Below, in pieces: positions 46,086 to 55,745 of a DNA stretch of 64,000 nucleotides. The translations under genes were made by a program, and so were the position numbers. The notes under the pieces were generated by a model, which saw only the letters and a list, made by a program, of their open reading frames with translations, was not told where the DNA came from and did not search any database. Source of the stretch: Chitinophaga sancti (GTDB lineage Bacteria; Bacteroidota; Bacteroidia; Chitinophagales; Chitinophagaceae); contig NZ_CP139972.1 of assembly GCF_034424315.1 (NCBI RefSeq), forward strand, positions 310,001 through 374,000, read 5' to 3'. How positions within the stretch are numbered: position 1 is the first letter of the stretch; each line of letters opens with the position of its first letter.

Positions 46086-48350
46086 CTAATAAGCCCTCAC
46101 TTCAAAAACTGCCGCCGGCGTATGTTCCGAAGGATGTGTGAACCGGATGCTGAGACTACTTGTATTCACTGGCTCCGGAAATATAATTACATTCCTCGTC
46201 TGGTAATTCCCTTTCTTTTCATATATCGCTTCCCCCGCATCATCATAAATTATATAGTCTCTCACACAGAACACCATCACATTTTCAGGATGCGTCATTA
46301 ACACGGATTCCATCGGATGATCAAAATCTGTATCAAATGATAAGATAAGCTTTCTAACAGGTTTCTTCTCATTCCAGGTTAAGGTTAATGTGGGTGCTTT
46401 ATCTGAAAGAGCGGCCACCCATGCATTTGCCTGCGTAGTGGGTCTTGCTGTGCCATTCCGGATATTTTCAGCACCAAAATCAGTCAATGGCCTGTCCAAC
46501 GACAACGCTATATTCTGGCCCGCAGGTCGGCGCTGCGCTACCCAGAACTCAAAGCTATCTATCCCAATTCCAGCTGGTGCAGCCTGCTTGCCATAATTAG
46601 ATACCGCCGGGTTAATCGTATTGAATACAGATAAAATGCCAGTTATTCTTTTAAAAGATCTGCTCACCCGCACTAATGGATTCTTATGCAATAAGACGAA
46701 TATATACTGTCCTTCTGTTATTACTAAATCATTTGCCAGTTGAATGTTATTTTTCCCGGGTACGAGATTGAATTCAAAAGACACCAGGCTTGTATCTGGT
46801 GTATAGCTCCCCCTGCGCGAGCAAATCCTTATTTCAGCCAGCAATGTAGCCGGTACATCACAATAAGCATTCAAACCAAATACAGGGAGTGATCCCGTCT
46901 GCACTGGTAACATCTGCGCTACCGCAATTTCCAGTGGCTCCGGCTCACTATCTTCCTCCAATCCATCTAATGCCAGCTCACTACTTGCTTTTATTGTAGC
47001 CGTCTGTACCAGGTCTTTTGAATCCTTATAGGAAAAAAAAGGAATGTACTGTCCACTGCCCGCCAGTCTTTCCTGTAATAAGGGAACATCTACCGTAGCC
47101 GGCACAACGCTTTTTTCCGTGCACAACACGGCTGCCATACCTGCTACCTGCGCCACATACGCACTTGTCGCCATCACCCTGGATGATCCAAAGGCCACAT
47201 GTGATGCGCTGATAATACGACCTGCTAAAAATAAGTTCTTAATATTCTTTGAATACAAACAGCGATAAGGTATCTGGTATACTCCTTTGCTGTGCCACTG
47301 CGTACAGCCCGGCTGTGCAGAATATACACCGTCTGAAGGATGCAGATCGAGGCTCCAGCCACCAAATGCCACTGCATCATTATGCATACGCTGCTCTATT
47401 ACATCCTGCTGCTTCAGGATATAATCACCTTCAAAACGCCTGCTTTCGCGTTTTCCGGGAATCATTCCCACCCATTCCAGTGTTAGCGTCTCTGCCTCCG
47501 GGAAGTTCCCGCTGTTCTTGATATAATTCCATACACCATATACAATTTTCCAGAGTTCCCATTTGATTTTCTCCGTATCATGCACCGTATCCATTCTGCC
47601 CCCATATTCAATCCACCATAATTTACAGCCAAACTCCTGTGCATTGAAGCTTTTGAACTTCGGAATTTCCGTAATATCCATCAGCGCAAAAGATGGTGGC
47701 ACGAATCGTACCGGCTTGCCTGTATCTTTAGAGTAAAAGTAGAGGGAATGTCCTAACAACTCGCCATAACTTTTTGATGGGGCAAACAGTTCATTGAATT
47801 CTTCCATCGGCTCTGCACCCATTCTGAATGCCGCCCCTGAAAGAAATCCAACAACTCCGTCACCAGATGCATCGCAGAAGAGGGAGGCTCTCAGCTCATA
47901 CGTTGTTTGGTTCTGGCTGCAAAAGGCCTTCAATGAAGAGATCGTTTCAGCATCTTTTTTCTCTACATGATATACTACTGTATTCAGGAGTAGGGTTATA
48001 TTGGGTTCTGCCGTTACCTTATCTAACAGTATTGAATCCAGTATTACCGGATTTCCCTCCGGGTTCCGATATGTATTTTCCACGAGGATCTCATCTACTA
48101 CGCCACCTTCTCTGGCCCAGCGGTTATTATTCCCCATATGCGATGTGGCGCCCAGTATCCATAAACGGATTTCACTACTTGCATTTCCGCCCAGCACACT
48201 TCTGTCCTGTACCAGTACGACTTTCAATCCTTCCCTGGCAGCTGTTACCGCACAGCAAATGCCTGACAAACCTCCACCCGTGACAATCAACCCGGCCTCC
48301 AGTATTACGAGGGGGCAGGAACGTTTTTCTGTGCTTTCTGATCTGATCAT
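46086..48350 (-). CDS. FAD-dependent oxidoreductase with C-terminal beta domain
   Basis: 754 aa. A dinucleotide-binding motif G-G-G-L-S-G (about 25-30) near the N-terminus, a L-G-G-N-A-S-S-E motif and a C-D-A-S-G-D-G strand fit the FAD_oxidored family found in many polysaccharide utilisation loci. After about residue 450 the chain becomes beta-rich, resembling sugar-binding or jelly-roll modules. No signal peptide is evident at this start, so it may act in the cytoplasm on imported sugar. It starts one base before the GH2 gene's stop region, with 0-1 base between them. Family members' substrates are poorly known; oxidation of a glycoside is inferred. Confidence 0.85.
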   Translation of the reverse strand: MIRSESTEKRSCPLVILEAGLIVTGGGLSGICCAVTAAREGLKVVLVQDRSVLGGNASSEIRLWILGATSHMGNNNRWAREGGVVDEILVENTYRNPEGNPVILDSILLDKVTAEPNITLLLNTVVYHVEKKDAETISSLKAFCSQNQTTYELRASLFCDASGDGVVGFLSGAAFRMGAEPMEEFNELFAPSKSYGELLGHSLYFYSKDTGKPVRFVPPSFALMDITEIPKFKSFNAQEFGCKLWWIEYGGRMDTVHDTEKIKWELWKIVYGVWNYIKNSGNFPEAETLTLEWVGMIPGKRESRRFEGDYILKQQDVIEQRMHNDAVAFGGWSLDLHPSDGVYSAQPGCTQWHSKGVYQIPYRCLYSKNIKNLFLAGRIISASHVAFGSSRVMATSAYVAQVAGMAAVLCTEKSVVPATVDVPLLQERLAGSGQYIPFFSYKDSKDLVQTATIKASSELALDGLEEDSEPEPLEIAVAQMLPVQTGSLPVFGLNAYCDVPATLLAEIRICSRRGSYTPDTSLVSFEFNLVPGKNNIQLANDLVITEGQYIFVLLHKNPLVRVSRSFKRITGILSVFNTINPAVSNYGKQAAPAGIGIDSFEFWVAQRRPAGQNIALSLDRPLTDFGAENIRNGTARPTTQANAWVAALSDKAPTLTLTWNEKKPVRKLILSFDTDFDHPMESVLMTHPENVMVFCVRDYIIYDDAGEAIYEKKGNYQTRNVIIFPEPVNTSSLSIRFTHPSEHTPAAVFEVRAY

Positions 48351-50297
48351 TTATTTAAGTGTTTTTTGCATGATGGTATAGCCGCCCGGTTTGATCAGGG
48401 TGATGTCTGCCGTTGCTCCCGCCAGCGGGATGTCAATCAGCATGCTCTCTCCAGGATGCAGTGTATTGAGGGTATATGATGTACCATTGCATGTTAACCT
48501 GTAACCTTTCATCGTATAAGCAGGGAAATCTTTTCTTGCTGTGATACGAATATTAGCATGGTCTCCGTTGTTTTTAATCAGTTCAATTGTAGCGGGGGCA
48601 AATTCTTCCTGCCAGGCAAGGTACATGCCCCGGGGTGTTCTGTCTGGTTCTACCAGGCCCCAGGGCCGGTAACCATTGGGGTTTGTGCCGGGGAAACGGC
48701 TAAAGTAATCGTTAAAGGTCCACACAGAAGCGCCGATCAGGTAATCACATTTCCTGAAATCTTCCATCGCTTTTTGCAGGTGTGCAATGCGTTCTTCTTC
48801 TGATTTTACTGCATCGGTGCGGATCCCGAATTCACTTACATAAACCGGTTTATCAGGATAGAGCTGGTGTATATGCTGCAATACTTTTAAATGATTGCTG
48901 TAGATATTTGCACTCACAAAATCTACATATTGAGACGCCTCATCTTCTGCTTTTGTCAGTTCCTCATGCCCTAAGAGCATGCTTGCAAAGGTGATCAGTC
49001 TTGTATTGTCCAGTGTTTTTACATAAGCACTCATATCCCGTACCCAGGATTTTCCTTCTTCCGATTGTGACTGAAATTCGTTGCCCACGCTATATGCTAT
49101 CACACAGGGATGGTTCCAGTCGCGCTCCATCATTTCTCTTAACTGTGATTGATACTTCCGCCGCATACTGGTATCATTCATTTGCTTTCCTGTCATCTGC
49201 CAGTTGCCCGCCTCTTCAATGATCAGCAGGCCATGTTCATCTGCCCATTCCAGCAGGGCTTCTGATACCGGGTAGTGACTGATCCGGGAAAGCTCCATAC
49301 CGGCGCTCTTGATCATGGTGAGGTCTTTTGCTAACACTTCCTGCGGATCCATAGAACCATAACCTGGATAATCCAGTGGCCGGTTACAGCCGCCCATTTT
49401 AATTGGTTCACCATTCAGCAACAGTTTTGTACCACGCAGTTCCACTTTTCGAAATCCAAAGCGGGGTTGAACAGTATCCTTACCACAGCTAATGATGGCC
49501 GTGTAGAGGTTTGGTGCGTCCGGTGACCAAAGGTTGATCTCAGCGGCAGGCAGGGTGCCGGAAAGCTCCACTGTTTCCGATGCCCCTGCTGCTACTTTTA
49601 CTTCATACGATGAAAATTTATATTTCAGCACATTCACATTCAACTTAACATTTGCGGGTGTCTTACCGCTATTTCTGACAAAGGCTTTTATATGAACAGC
49701 GCCATCCGGCGTAGCTGTGATTTTTGTATTACTGATATGGACAGCCGGTTTGCTGATTAAATGCACCGGCCTTGTAATGCCCCCATAATTGATCCAGGGA
49801 AATACCTGTCTTTGTGCTGCAGAAGAATAAGGCGCATAGGTCTTAGCTCCCGGAATGGTCGTTGTATCCCAGCTATTATCTACCTGTACGGCCAGTGTAT
49901 TCCGTGTTTTCAGTAAAGTGGTCACGTCAAATTCAAAGGGCGTATACCCGCCTTCATGCGTACCTAGCAGGACTCCATTGAGCCATACTTTTGATTGATA
50001 AAATATAGCATCAAAGCGTAAAAATACATGCTCATCTCCGGACACACTACCTGTAAATTGCTTAAAGTACCAGGCCGTACCTGTATAGAAAAAGCACCTG
50101 GGGTCGGTAGAAAAGCAATGAGGCACTTTGACTTTATCAAAACTGCCGGAAGCAAAAGCAGTGTCCTGCCAATGTTCCTGTTCGCCCACCTTTACAGGGT
50201 CTGCTGCAAAGCGCCATTCACTATTCAGGCTATGATCATTTTTTCGCTGCCCAAAGAGCAGGAATGGCATACATATCAGTAAACATATTAGTCTCAT
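48351..50297 (-). CDS. GH2 family glycoside hydrolase
   Basis: 648 aa with a signal peptide (about 1-16). GH2 order: jelly-roll sugar-binding domain, Ig-like domain, and TIM barrel from about 290. The acid/base is E407 (S-V-G-N-E) and the nucleophile E489 (V-S-E-F-G). Both lie at the usual positions. It lacks the extra C-terminal domains of long beta-galactosidases and is closer in length to beta-glucuronidases and beta-mannosidases, but the specificity is not determined. It overlaps the preceding esterase gene by four bases. Confidence 0.92.
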   Translation of the reverse strand: MRLICLLICMPFLLFGQRKNDHSLNSEWRFAADPVKVGEQEHWQDTAFASGSFDKVKVPHCFSTDPRCFFYTGTAWYFKQFTGSVSGDEHVFLRFDAIFYQSKVWLNGVLLGTHEGGYTPFEFDVTTLLKTRNTLAVQVDNSWDTTTIPGAKTYAPYSSAAQRQVFPWINYGGITRPVHLISKPAVHISNTKITATPDGAVHIKAFVRNSGKTPANVKLNVNVLKYKFSSYEVKVAAGASETVELSGTLPAAEINLWSPDAPNLYTAIISCGKDTVQPRFGFRKVELRGTKLLLNGEPIKMGGCNRPLDYPGYGSMDPQEVLAKDLTMIKSAGMELSRISHYPVSEALLEWADEHGLLIIEEAGNWQMTGKQMNDTSMRRKYQSQLREMMERDWNHPCVIAYSVGNEFQSQSEEGKSWVRDMSAYVKTLDNTRLITFASMLLGHEELTKAEDEASQYVDFVSANIYSNHLKVLQHIHQLYPDKPVYVSEFGIRTDAVKSEEERIAHLQKAMEDFRKCDYLIGASVWTFNDYFSRFPGTNPNGYRPWGLVEPDRTPRGMYLAWQEEFAPATIELIKNNGDHANIRITARKDFPAYTMKGYRLTCNGTSYTLNTLHPGESMLIDIPLAGATADITLIKPGGYTIMQKTLK

Positions 50298-51109
50298 GTT
50301 TTCTTTTTTTCTTTAAGTACAACCTGTCGTGCCATCACCGCGCCAATCTCATTCAATGCTGTCTGGTTATAATGGATAGGATCCTGCATCCAGCCTTTTT
50401 TCTCAAAGTCTGTTGTCTGAGAATACACGATGTACACATTTTTCAAACGGGTGGCCACGTGCTCCTGGGCTTGCCTGATACCATCAAAACCAACATTGGA
50501 ATGCCCGGTGAAATGTCCCGTTTGTATGATATAAAATGGCAGCTTCGCTCCCAGTTCTTTCCTGAAGCGGCCAATCAGTTTTACAAACTGTTCCTCGTAT
50601 TCGGCTGGTGTCAGCTGGCTTGCATTTACTGCATTGGCATCTCTTTCTCCCTGGCTCCATAGGATCCCTGCTATTGGCTTTTTACAAAGTTTCATCGCAG
50701 CTCTTGCCTTAACCAAAGCACTATCAAATAGGAGCAGCCGTCCTGTTGTATCCCAGGTGCCATTTTCTTCCAGTTCAGCTTTGTAGGAACAGGAGCTACC
50801 TCCTCTGGCGGCCGGTACGATCACTACTTTTTTACCTGTCAGCTCATGATAGGCTTTGGCAAATGCCGGCCATGCACTTCCCGTTTGCGCGTTTTCAAAT
50901 TTCAGGTCAGGAGCGCCAACAGGATCCTTTAAGTGGACCAGTGTGTTCGCGCCATACCTGTATTCAAAGGCCGTACCGGGCACACATTGTACGGAAGCCG
51001 CGCTATCTGCCATACCCACTGCATTACTTTGCCCTGCGGCTAAAAAAATCGTTTGCCCCATCGCATTTACAGAAAAGAGCATTGAGAATAAGATCCATTT
51101 CATTTCCAA
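50294..51109 (-). CDS. SGNH carbohydrate esterase, sialate O-acetylesterase/CE6-like
   Basis: 271 aa with a signal peptide (about 1-18). The nucleophile serine S28 lies in G-Q-S-N-A-V-G, the block I motif of the SASA/CE6 esterases. A C-terminal D243-x2-H246 pair in D-P-I-H-Y-N completes the triad. It should remove acetyl groups from a glycan ahead of the GH enzymes in the same operon. It overlaps the SusD gene by ten bases and the GH2 gene by four. Confidence 0.88.
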   Translation of the reverse strand: MEMKWILFSMLFSVNAMGQTIFLAAGQSNAVGMADSAASVQCVPGTAFEYRYGANTLVHLKDPVGAPDLKFENAQTGSAWPAFAKAYHELTGKKVVIVPAARGGSSCSYKAELEENGTWDTTGRLLLFDSALVKARAAMKLCKKPIAGILWSQGERDANAVNASQLTPAEYEEQFVKLIGRFRKELGAKLPFYIIQTGHFTGHSNVGFDGIRQAQEHVATRLKNVYIVYSQTTDFEKKGWMQDPIHYNQTALNEIGAVMARQVVLKEKKKT

Positions 51110-52578
51110 TCAGAATTTTGTTCCAATTTAGGATTTGCATTGATCTCATCCAATGGAATCGGGAAGTAACGGTGCTTTTTCTGTGGTGAACGGGTAGGAA
51201 ATACATCATTAACTGCTGATGGTATGACCTGTAAAAAAGTATTCGTTCTCGTTAGGTCATACCAGCGGTCACCTTCGCCAAAGAGTTCCCAGCTGCGTTC
51301 CTGTAATACGGAGTCTACAAACTGCGCCTTGTCCAGCCCTGCGGTCAGATCAGGTAATCCTGCCCTGGTTCTCACAGTATTGATATAACCATAAGATTCG
51401 GTAGACGGCCCATCCTGGCGGGCTGCCGCTTCGGCCGCGATAAGATACACATCTGCCAGTCTGAGAATAGGAATATTGGTTGCACCACTACCACCTACTG
51501 AATTCGGGTCCATGTATTTCCTGAGTAATACACCGTGTTTGGTGATAGGGGTAATGTCTTTCTGCGCTACTACCTGGCCGAGTTTATTGATATAATTTGT
51601 ATCGAGGAGCTTTCTCCTTTTGTCGAGTGGATTAAATGAATCAAAGAAAGCCTGGTAAACAAACGCGGAACCATAGGAAGTAGCTGCATAAGCCGGACCA
51701 TCACTGTTCTTAGGACCATACAGACTAATGATCTGTGTAGAGAAACCCGGTGAGGTACTCTCACATTCGAAGGCCCACATGTTTTCCTGTCTTGCCGCAT
51801 CTTCTTTCGATACGTCGTATACATCCAGTACATTCGTCATCAGGCTATACTTTCCTGAGCTCAGTACCAGCTTTGCCTGGTTCAGCGCTGTTGGCCAGTC
51901 TTGCGCATACAGGGCCGTTTTGGCATAGAGTGCCAGGGCTACCTCTTTGGAAGGTCTTCCTTTCTGAATATTTGCAGAATAAGATGGCAATCTGAGGATC
52001 GCCTGGTCCAGGTCAAGGTATACCTGTTTGAAGGCTTCTGCCTGTGTAGACTTGCCTACGATTGCAGTATCAATACTGGTGCTTGGTGATGTCTTTACGA
52101 CTATATCTCCGAAGTTTCTTGCCAGGGTCCATAAATAATAGGCACGCATATAATAAGCCTCGCCCAGGATCACACTTCTGCGTACTGTATCCATATTTGT
52201 AGCGGGCACTTTCAGCAATACCCAGTTTGCTTTCTCAATTCCTGAATAGCAGGATTGCCAGATTTGCTGGGGAGATTCCGCCTGCCTGCTAAAGCTCTTT
52301 TGGGTTGTATAATTCGGGTCGTAACTGAATAGGGTATAAGTATCCCTGCCTACTACCGGTCTTGGATAAATCTGATCAGCGCTGAAGTCAGACGCTGCTG
52401 TACCTGCGGTGTTATACAAATTGACCATCGGCCCGTACACCGCTGTCAGTGCGGCTTCTGCATCGGATGCTGTTTTGTAGAAGTTCTCTGTGAAGATGCT
52501 GGAATATGGCGTTTCCTCCAGCTTGTTACACGAAGCACACACCAGGAAAATGAAGATATAATATTGGATGTTTTTCAT
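51100..52578 (-). CDS. susD: SusD/RagB-type glycan-binding lipoprotein
   Basis: 492 aa with a lipoprotein signal ending at C17 (C-A-S-C-N). The S-D-A-E-A-A-L-T-A-V-Y motif (about 38-48), the helical TPR-like repeats, and the C-terminal L-R-L-A-D-V-Y-L-I-A-A-E-A and R-S-W-E-L-F-G-E-G-D-R-W segments are typical. It sits on the outer surface above the SusC channel and hands glycan to it. Twelve bases after the SusC gene, same operon. Confidence 0.95.
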   Translation of the reverse strand: MKNIQYYIFIFLVCASCNKLEETPYSSIFTENFYKTASDAEAALTAVYGPMVNLYNTAGTAASDFSADQIYPRPVVGRDTYTLFSYDPNYTTQKSFSRQAESPQQIWQSCYSGIEKANWVLLKVPATNMDTVRRSVILGEAYYMRAYYLWTLARNFGDIVVKTSPSTSIDTAIVGKSTQAEAFKQVYLDLDQAILRLPSYSANIQKGRPSKEVALALYAKTALYAQDWPTALNQAKLVLSSGKYSLMTNVLDVYDVSKEDAARQENMWAFECESTSPGFSTQIISLYGPKNSDGPAYAATSYGSAFVYQAFFDSFNPLDKRRKLLDTNYINKLGQVVAQKDITPITKHGVLLRKYMDPNSVGGSGATNIPILRLADVYLIAAEAAARQDGPSTESYGYINTVRTRAGLPDLTAGLDKAQFVDSVLQERSWELFGEGDRWYDLTRTNTFLQVIPSAVNDVFPTRSPQKKHRYFPIPLDEINANPKLEQNSDWK

Positions 52579-52590
52579 AATAGTAATTTT

Positions 52591-55500
52591 TTAAAGGCCC
52601 ACCTGTAAACCAACGAGGAATGATCTTGCCATAGGGTAAACGAGGTTGTCCACGCCTATCAAAGTATTGGATCCGCCAAAGGAGTTTACTTCCGGATCAT
52701 ACCCGCTATAATTGGTAATCGTAAAGAGGTTGTTACTGCTGATGTAAATTCTCGCACTTGTGATGTGCTTAATATTTGGCAACCTGTATCCCAGCGTAAT
52801 ATTCTTCATCCTGATATAAGAACCATTCTCAATAAAGCGGTCAGATACAGGTAGTCTGCCTCCCTGAAACCCGCTGGCGTATTCATTGTTAGGATTGGTA
52901 GCCGACCATCTGTCCACCAGTCCTGCCAGTACATTTCTGCCACCAAGCCCGTTCTCAAAGGTGTACCGGCTTAAATTGAATACCTTATTTCCCTGCACAC
53001 CCGAGAGGAAGAAAGACAGATCAAAATTGCGGTAACTGAAATTAGAAGATAAGCCAAAGATGAAAGAAGGATTTGCATTACCGGTAATGGTCTGGTCGTT
53101 CCCCGTGATCTGTCCGTCTTTGTCCAGGTCGGCTACTTTCACTCCGCCGGTTCTGCTGCCGCTGCCGGGCAGCACAGTTTCTCCGGTTTGATAGATCCCA
53201 TCAAATACATAGGTTTTAAAGATCCCCAGGGGCTGGGCTACGCGCAGCACACTATAGGGGCTTAACACATATTCATTCACGCCGCCTTCCAGGCTTAGCA
53301 ACTCATTCCGGTTTACTGATACGTTCGCGTTCATGTTCCATTTGAACCTGCCGGTAAGGATCCTGCCATTCACCGCGAGTTCAATACCCTTGTTTCGGAT
53401 GCTGGCAAAGTTGCCCGTGATAGCACTATAGCCTGATGACAGCGGGAGGTTTTTTACAAACAGGAGATCCTTCGTTTTCTTATTATAGATATCAGCTGTC
53501 AGCGCTAACCTGTCTTCAAAGAAGCTCATATCCAGGCCGATATTTGCCTGCGTGGATTTCTCCCATCGCAGGTCTACGTTCGGTATGCCGGAAGGACTGA
53601 TGCCTACGGTATAGATATGATTGAACTGGTAATTGCTACCGGAACCTTCGAGCGCGAGCGATTGATAAGGAGAGATTGCACCTGCATTACCTGTCCGTCC
53701 ATAGCTGACTCTTAATTTCAGGTCACTGAATAGGCGGCTGTCTTTTACCCAGGGTTCTTCGATGATGCGCCATGCACCGGCTATCGCAGGGAAGAAGCCC
53801 CATTTATGATTTTCCCCGAATTTAGAGGCGCCATCATAGCGGGCTGTCACATCCAGGAAATATTTATTGGCATAGCCATAGTTGATACGCCCCATATAAG
53901 AGTTTAGTGACTCTTTAGAGCGGTTGCTGCTCACTGTTCTGTTCACGGCTAACTGCACAGCTTCATTGGCAGTGGCATCGTTAGGAAAGCCATTTGCATT
54001 GATGCTATTGTCATTGTATAAATTACTTTGTATAGCATATACCCCGGTGAACTTAATGTTGTGTGCACCGAGATCATGGTTGTAGGTAAGGATGCTTTCA
54101 TGGAGCCAGTTGGTCGTATTTACATTCCCTTTGGCAGCCTGACCAGAGTTGGCATTCACTTCTGCTTTTCCCAGGATGTAGATGGGGGAGTAATAGTCAT
54201 TCAGCGTATTCGCCACGTCAGCATTGAAGGACGCGCGATAGGTAAGCCCGCTAAGGATCTTTGCCTCTCCATATACATTTGCCAGGGTACGCCTGATGAT
54301 ATTACGGTTTGTGATCTGTGCCAGCCCTACCGGATTGCTCACTTCCCGGTAGCGGCCCTTGAACTGGTCCGCGAACGGATACACGGAGCCGTCTTCTTTA
54401 TAGGGCACGAGGGTAGGAGGTGCGCCTAATGTAGCGCCCACAATACTCTGGGTCACCAGTGGGCCGTCGATAGAGTTGATCCCTGTAGGGATATTATTAT
54501 TGATCGTATAACTTGTAAGCACGCTGGTTCCCACTTTAAAATGATCACTGATGGTATGATCGAGCGTGGTTCGTAAGGAATAGCGTTTGAATTCTGAAGA
54601 AATAATAATACCTTCCTGATCGAAGAAATTGCCGGAGAGGGAGAACTGGGTTTTGTCTGACCCGCCGCTTACGGAAGCCTGGTAGTTCTGCACATTTGCC
54701 TGTCGGTAGATTACATTCTGCCAGTTCGTACCTGCACCCAGGGAAGCCGGATCAGTATAAATTTGTGAGTTATAGATATCGTTTTCCAGTTTTGCAAACT
54801 CCGTTGCGTTGAGCATGTTCAGTTTTTTGGTAATATTTTGAATACCTCTGTACATGTCCAGTTGAACACGTGTCGCGCCGCTTTTTCCACGTTTGGTGGT
54901 GATGAGAACCACCCCGTTTGCACCTCTTGCGCCATAGATGGCAGTGCTGGAGGCATCTTTCAGGATCTCGACAGATTCGATATCGTTTGGATTGATCGTA
55001 GAGAGGGGACTTACATCGCCAACGCCACCACTATTGGAGATCTGGATACCATCGATAATGTAGAGTGGTTCAGAGCTGCCATTGATAGAGTTTGTACCGC
55101 GTATGCGCACACTGATATTACCACCGGGGGCCGCATTGTTCTGCGTGATCTGTACCCCGGGTACCCGTGCAGCAAGACCCTGCGCCACGTTAGTGACTGG
55201 TGTTTGAGTAATGTCTGCACCTTTTACAGAAGCGATAGACCCGGTGGAAGCGATCTTTTTTTGTGTACCATAACCTACTACTACCACATCGCCCAGTTTA
55301 CTGATATCGGCTTTTAATGTCACTGTAATTTTAGCCTGACCGCGAATGTCAACCGTAGTATTTTCATAACCCTGGAAGGTGATGAGGAGGATTGAATTGG
55401 CAGCTACATCTTTGAGTGTGAACATGCCGGTATTGTTGGTTAGGGTTCCTTTGGAAGTACCCTTTATGGCAACAGTAGCACCAGGCAATGCCTGTCCTTT

Positions 55501-55611
55501 TTCATCCGTCACTTTTCCTGTAATGACAGGTACCAGCGATTGTGCATGGATGCAAAGTGGAACAAGGATAAATAATAACAACAACGAAAACAAGGGGCTT
55601 GTTTTTTTCAT
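52591..55611 (-). CDS. susC: SusC/RagA TonB-dependent outer-membrane receptor
   Basis: 1006 aa with a signal peptide (about 1-23). A carboxypeptidase-regulatory-like domain (about 30-105), a TonB box in D-V-V-V-V-G-Y-G-T, a plug domain (about 120-230, with the E-I-L-K-D-A-S-S-T-A-I-Y-G-A-R-G-type signature) and a barrel follow. It lacks an N-terminal STN domain, so FecR/ECF signalling is not expected; a LacI-type regulator is encoded divergently instead. First gene of the leftward seven-gene locus. It imports the oligosaccharide across the outer membrane in a TonB-dependent way. Confidence 0.96.
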   Translation of the reverse strand: MKKTSPLFSLLLLFILVPLCIHAQSLVPVITGKVTDEKGQALPGATVAIKGTSKGTLTNNTGMFTLKDVAANSILLITFQGYENTTVDIRGQAKITVTLKADISKLGDVVVVGYGTQKKIASTGSIASVKGADITQTPVTNVAQGLAARVPGVQITQNNAAPGGNISVRIRGTNSINGSSEPLYIIDGIQISNSGGVGDVSPLSTINPNDIESVEILKDASSTAIYGARGANGVVLITTKRGKSGATRVQLDMYRGIQNITKKLNMLNATEFAKLENDIYNSQIYTDPASLGAGTNWQNVIYRQANVQNYQASVSGGSDKTQFSLSGNFFDQEGIIISSEFKRYSLRTTLDHTISDHFKVGTSVLTSYTINNNIPTGINSIDGPLVTQSIVGATLGAPPTLVPYKEDGSVYPFADQFKGRYREVSNPVGLAQITNRNIIRRTLANVYGEAKILSGLTYRASFNADVANTLNDYYSPIYILGKAEVNANSGQAAKGNVNTTNWLHESILTYNHDLGAHNIKFTGVYAIQSNLYNDNSINANGFPNDATANEAVQLAVNRTVSSNRSKESLNSYMGRINYGYANKYFLDVTARYDGASKFGENHKWGFFPAIAGAWRIIEEPWVKDSRLFSDLKLRVSYGRTGNAGAISPYQSLALEGSGSNYQFNHIYTVGISPSGIPNVDLRWEKSTQANIGLDMSFFEDRLALTADIYNKKTKDLLFVKNLPLSSGYSAITGNFASIRNKGIELAVNGRILTGRFKWNMNANVSVNRNELLSLEGGVNEYVLSPYSVLRVAQPLGIFKTYVFDGIYQTGETVLPGSGSRTGGVKVADLDKDGQITGNDQTITGNANPSFIFGLSSNFSYRNFDLSFFLSGVQGNKVFNLSRYTFENGLGGRNVLAGLVDRWSATNPNNEYASGFQGGRLPVSDRFIENGSYIRMKNITLGYRLPNIKHITSARIYISSNNLFTITNYSGYDPEVNSFGGSNTLIGVDNLVYPMARSFLVGLQVGL

Positions 55612-55697
55612 AACGAGAACATCTTTACGTGATTCATAAGTGGTAATGCAATGTTATAGAAGAATCTTAAAGAATGGAAGGGTCAGGACAATGGAAT

Positions 55698-55719
55698 CTA
55701 CCGCAAACGATTCCGGTAG
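55698..55719. promoter_or_regulatory. Candidate LacI-family operator
   Basis: A 22-bp pseudo-palindrome with 18 symmetric positions is centred on a CG: six-base outer arms (CTACCG / CGGTAG) and inner AA-x-CG-x-TT. This is the layout of LacI/GalR operators. It lies 27 bases upstream of the regulator ORF start and 87 bases upstream of susC, so it could control both directions. Confidence 0.7.
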
Positions 55720-55745
55720 GCATCTTTAAAATTTAAATATTCTGA

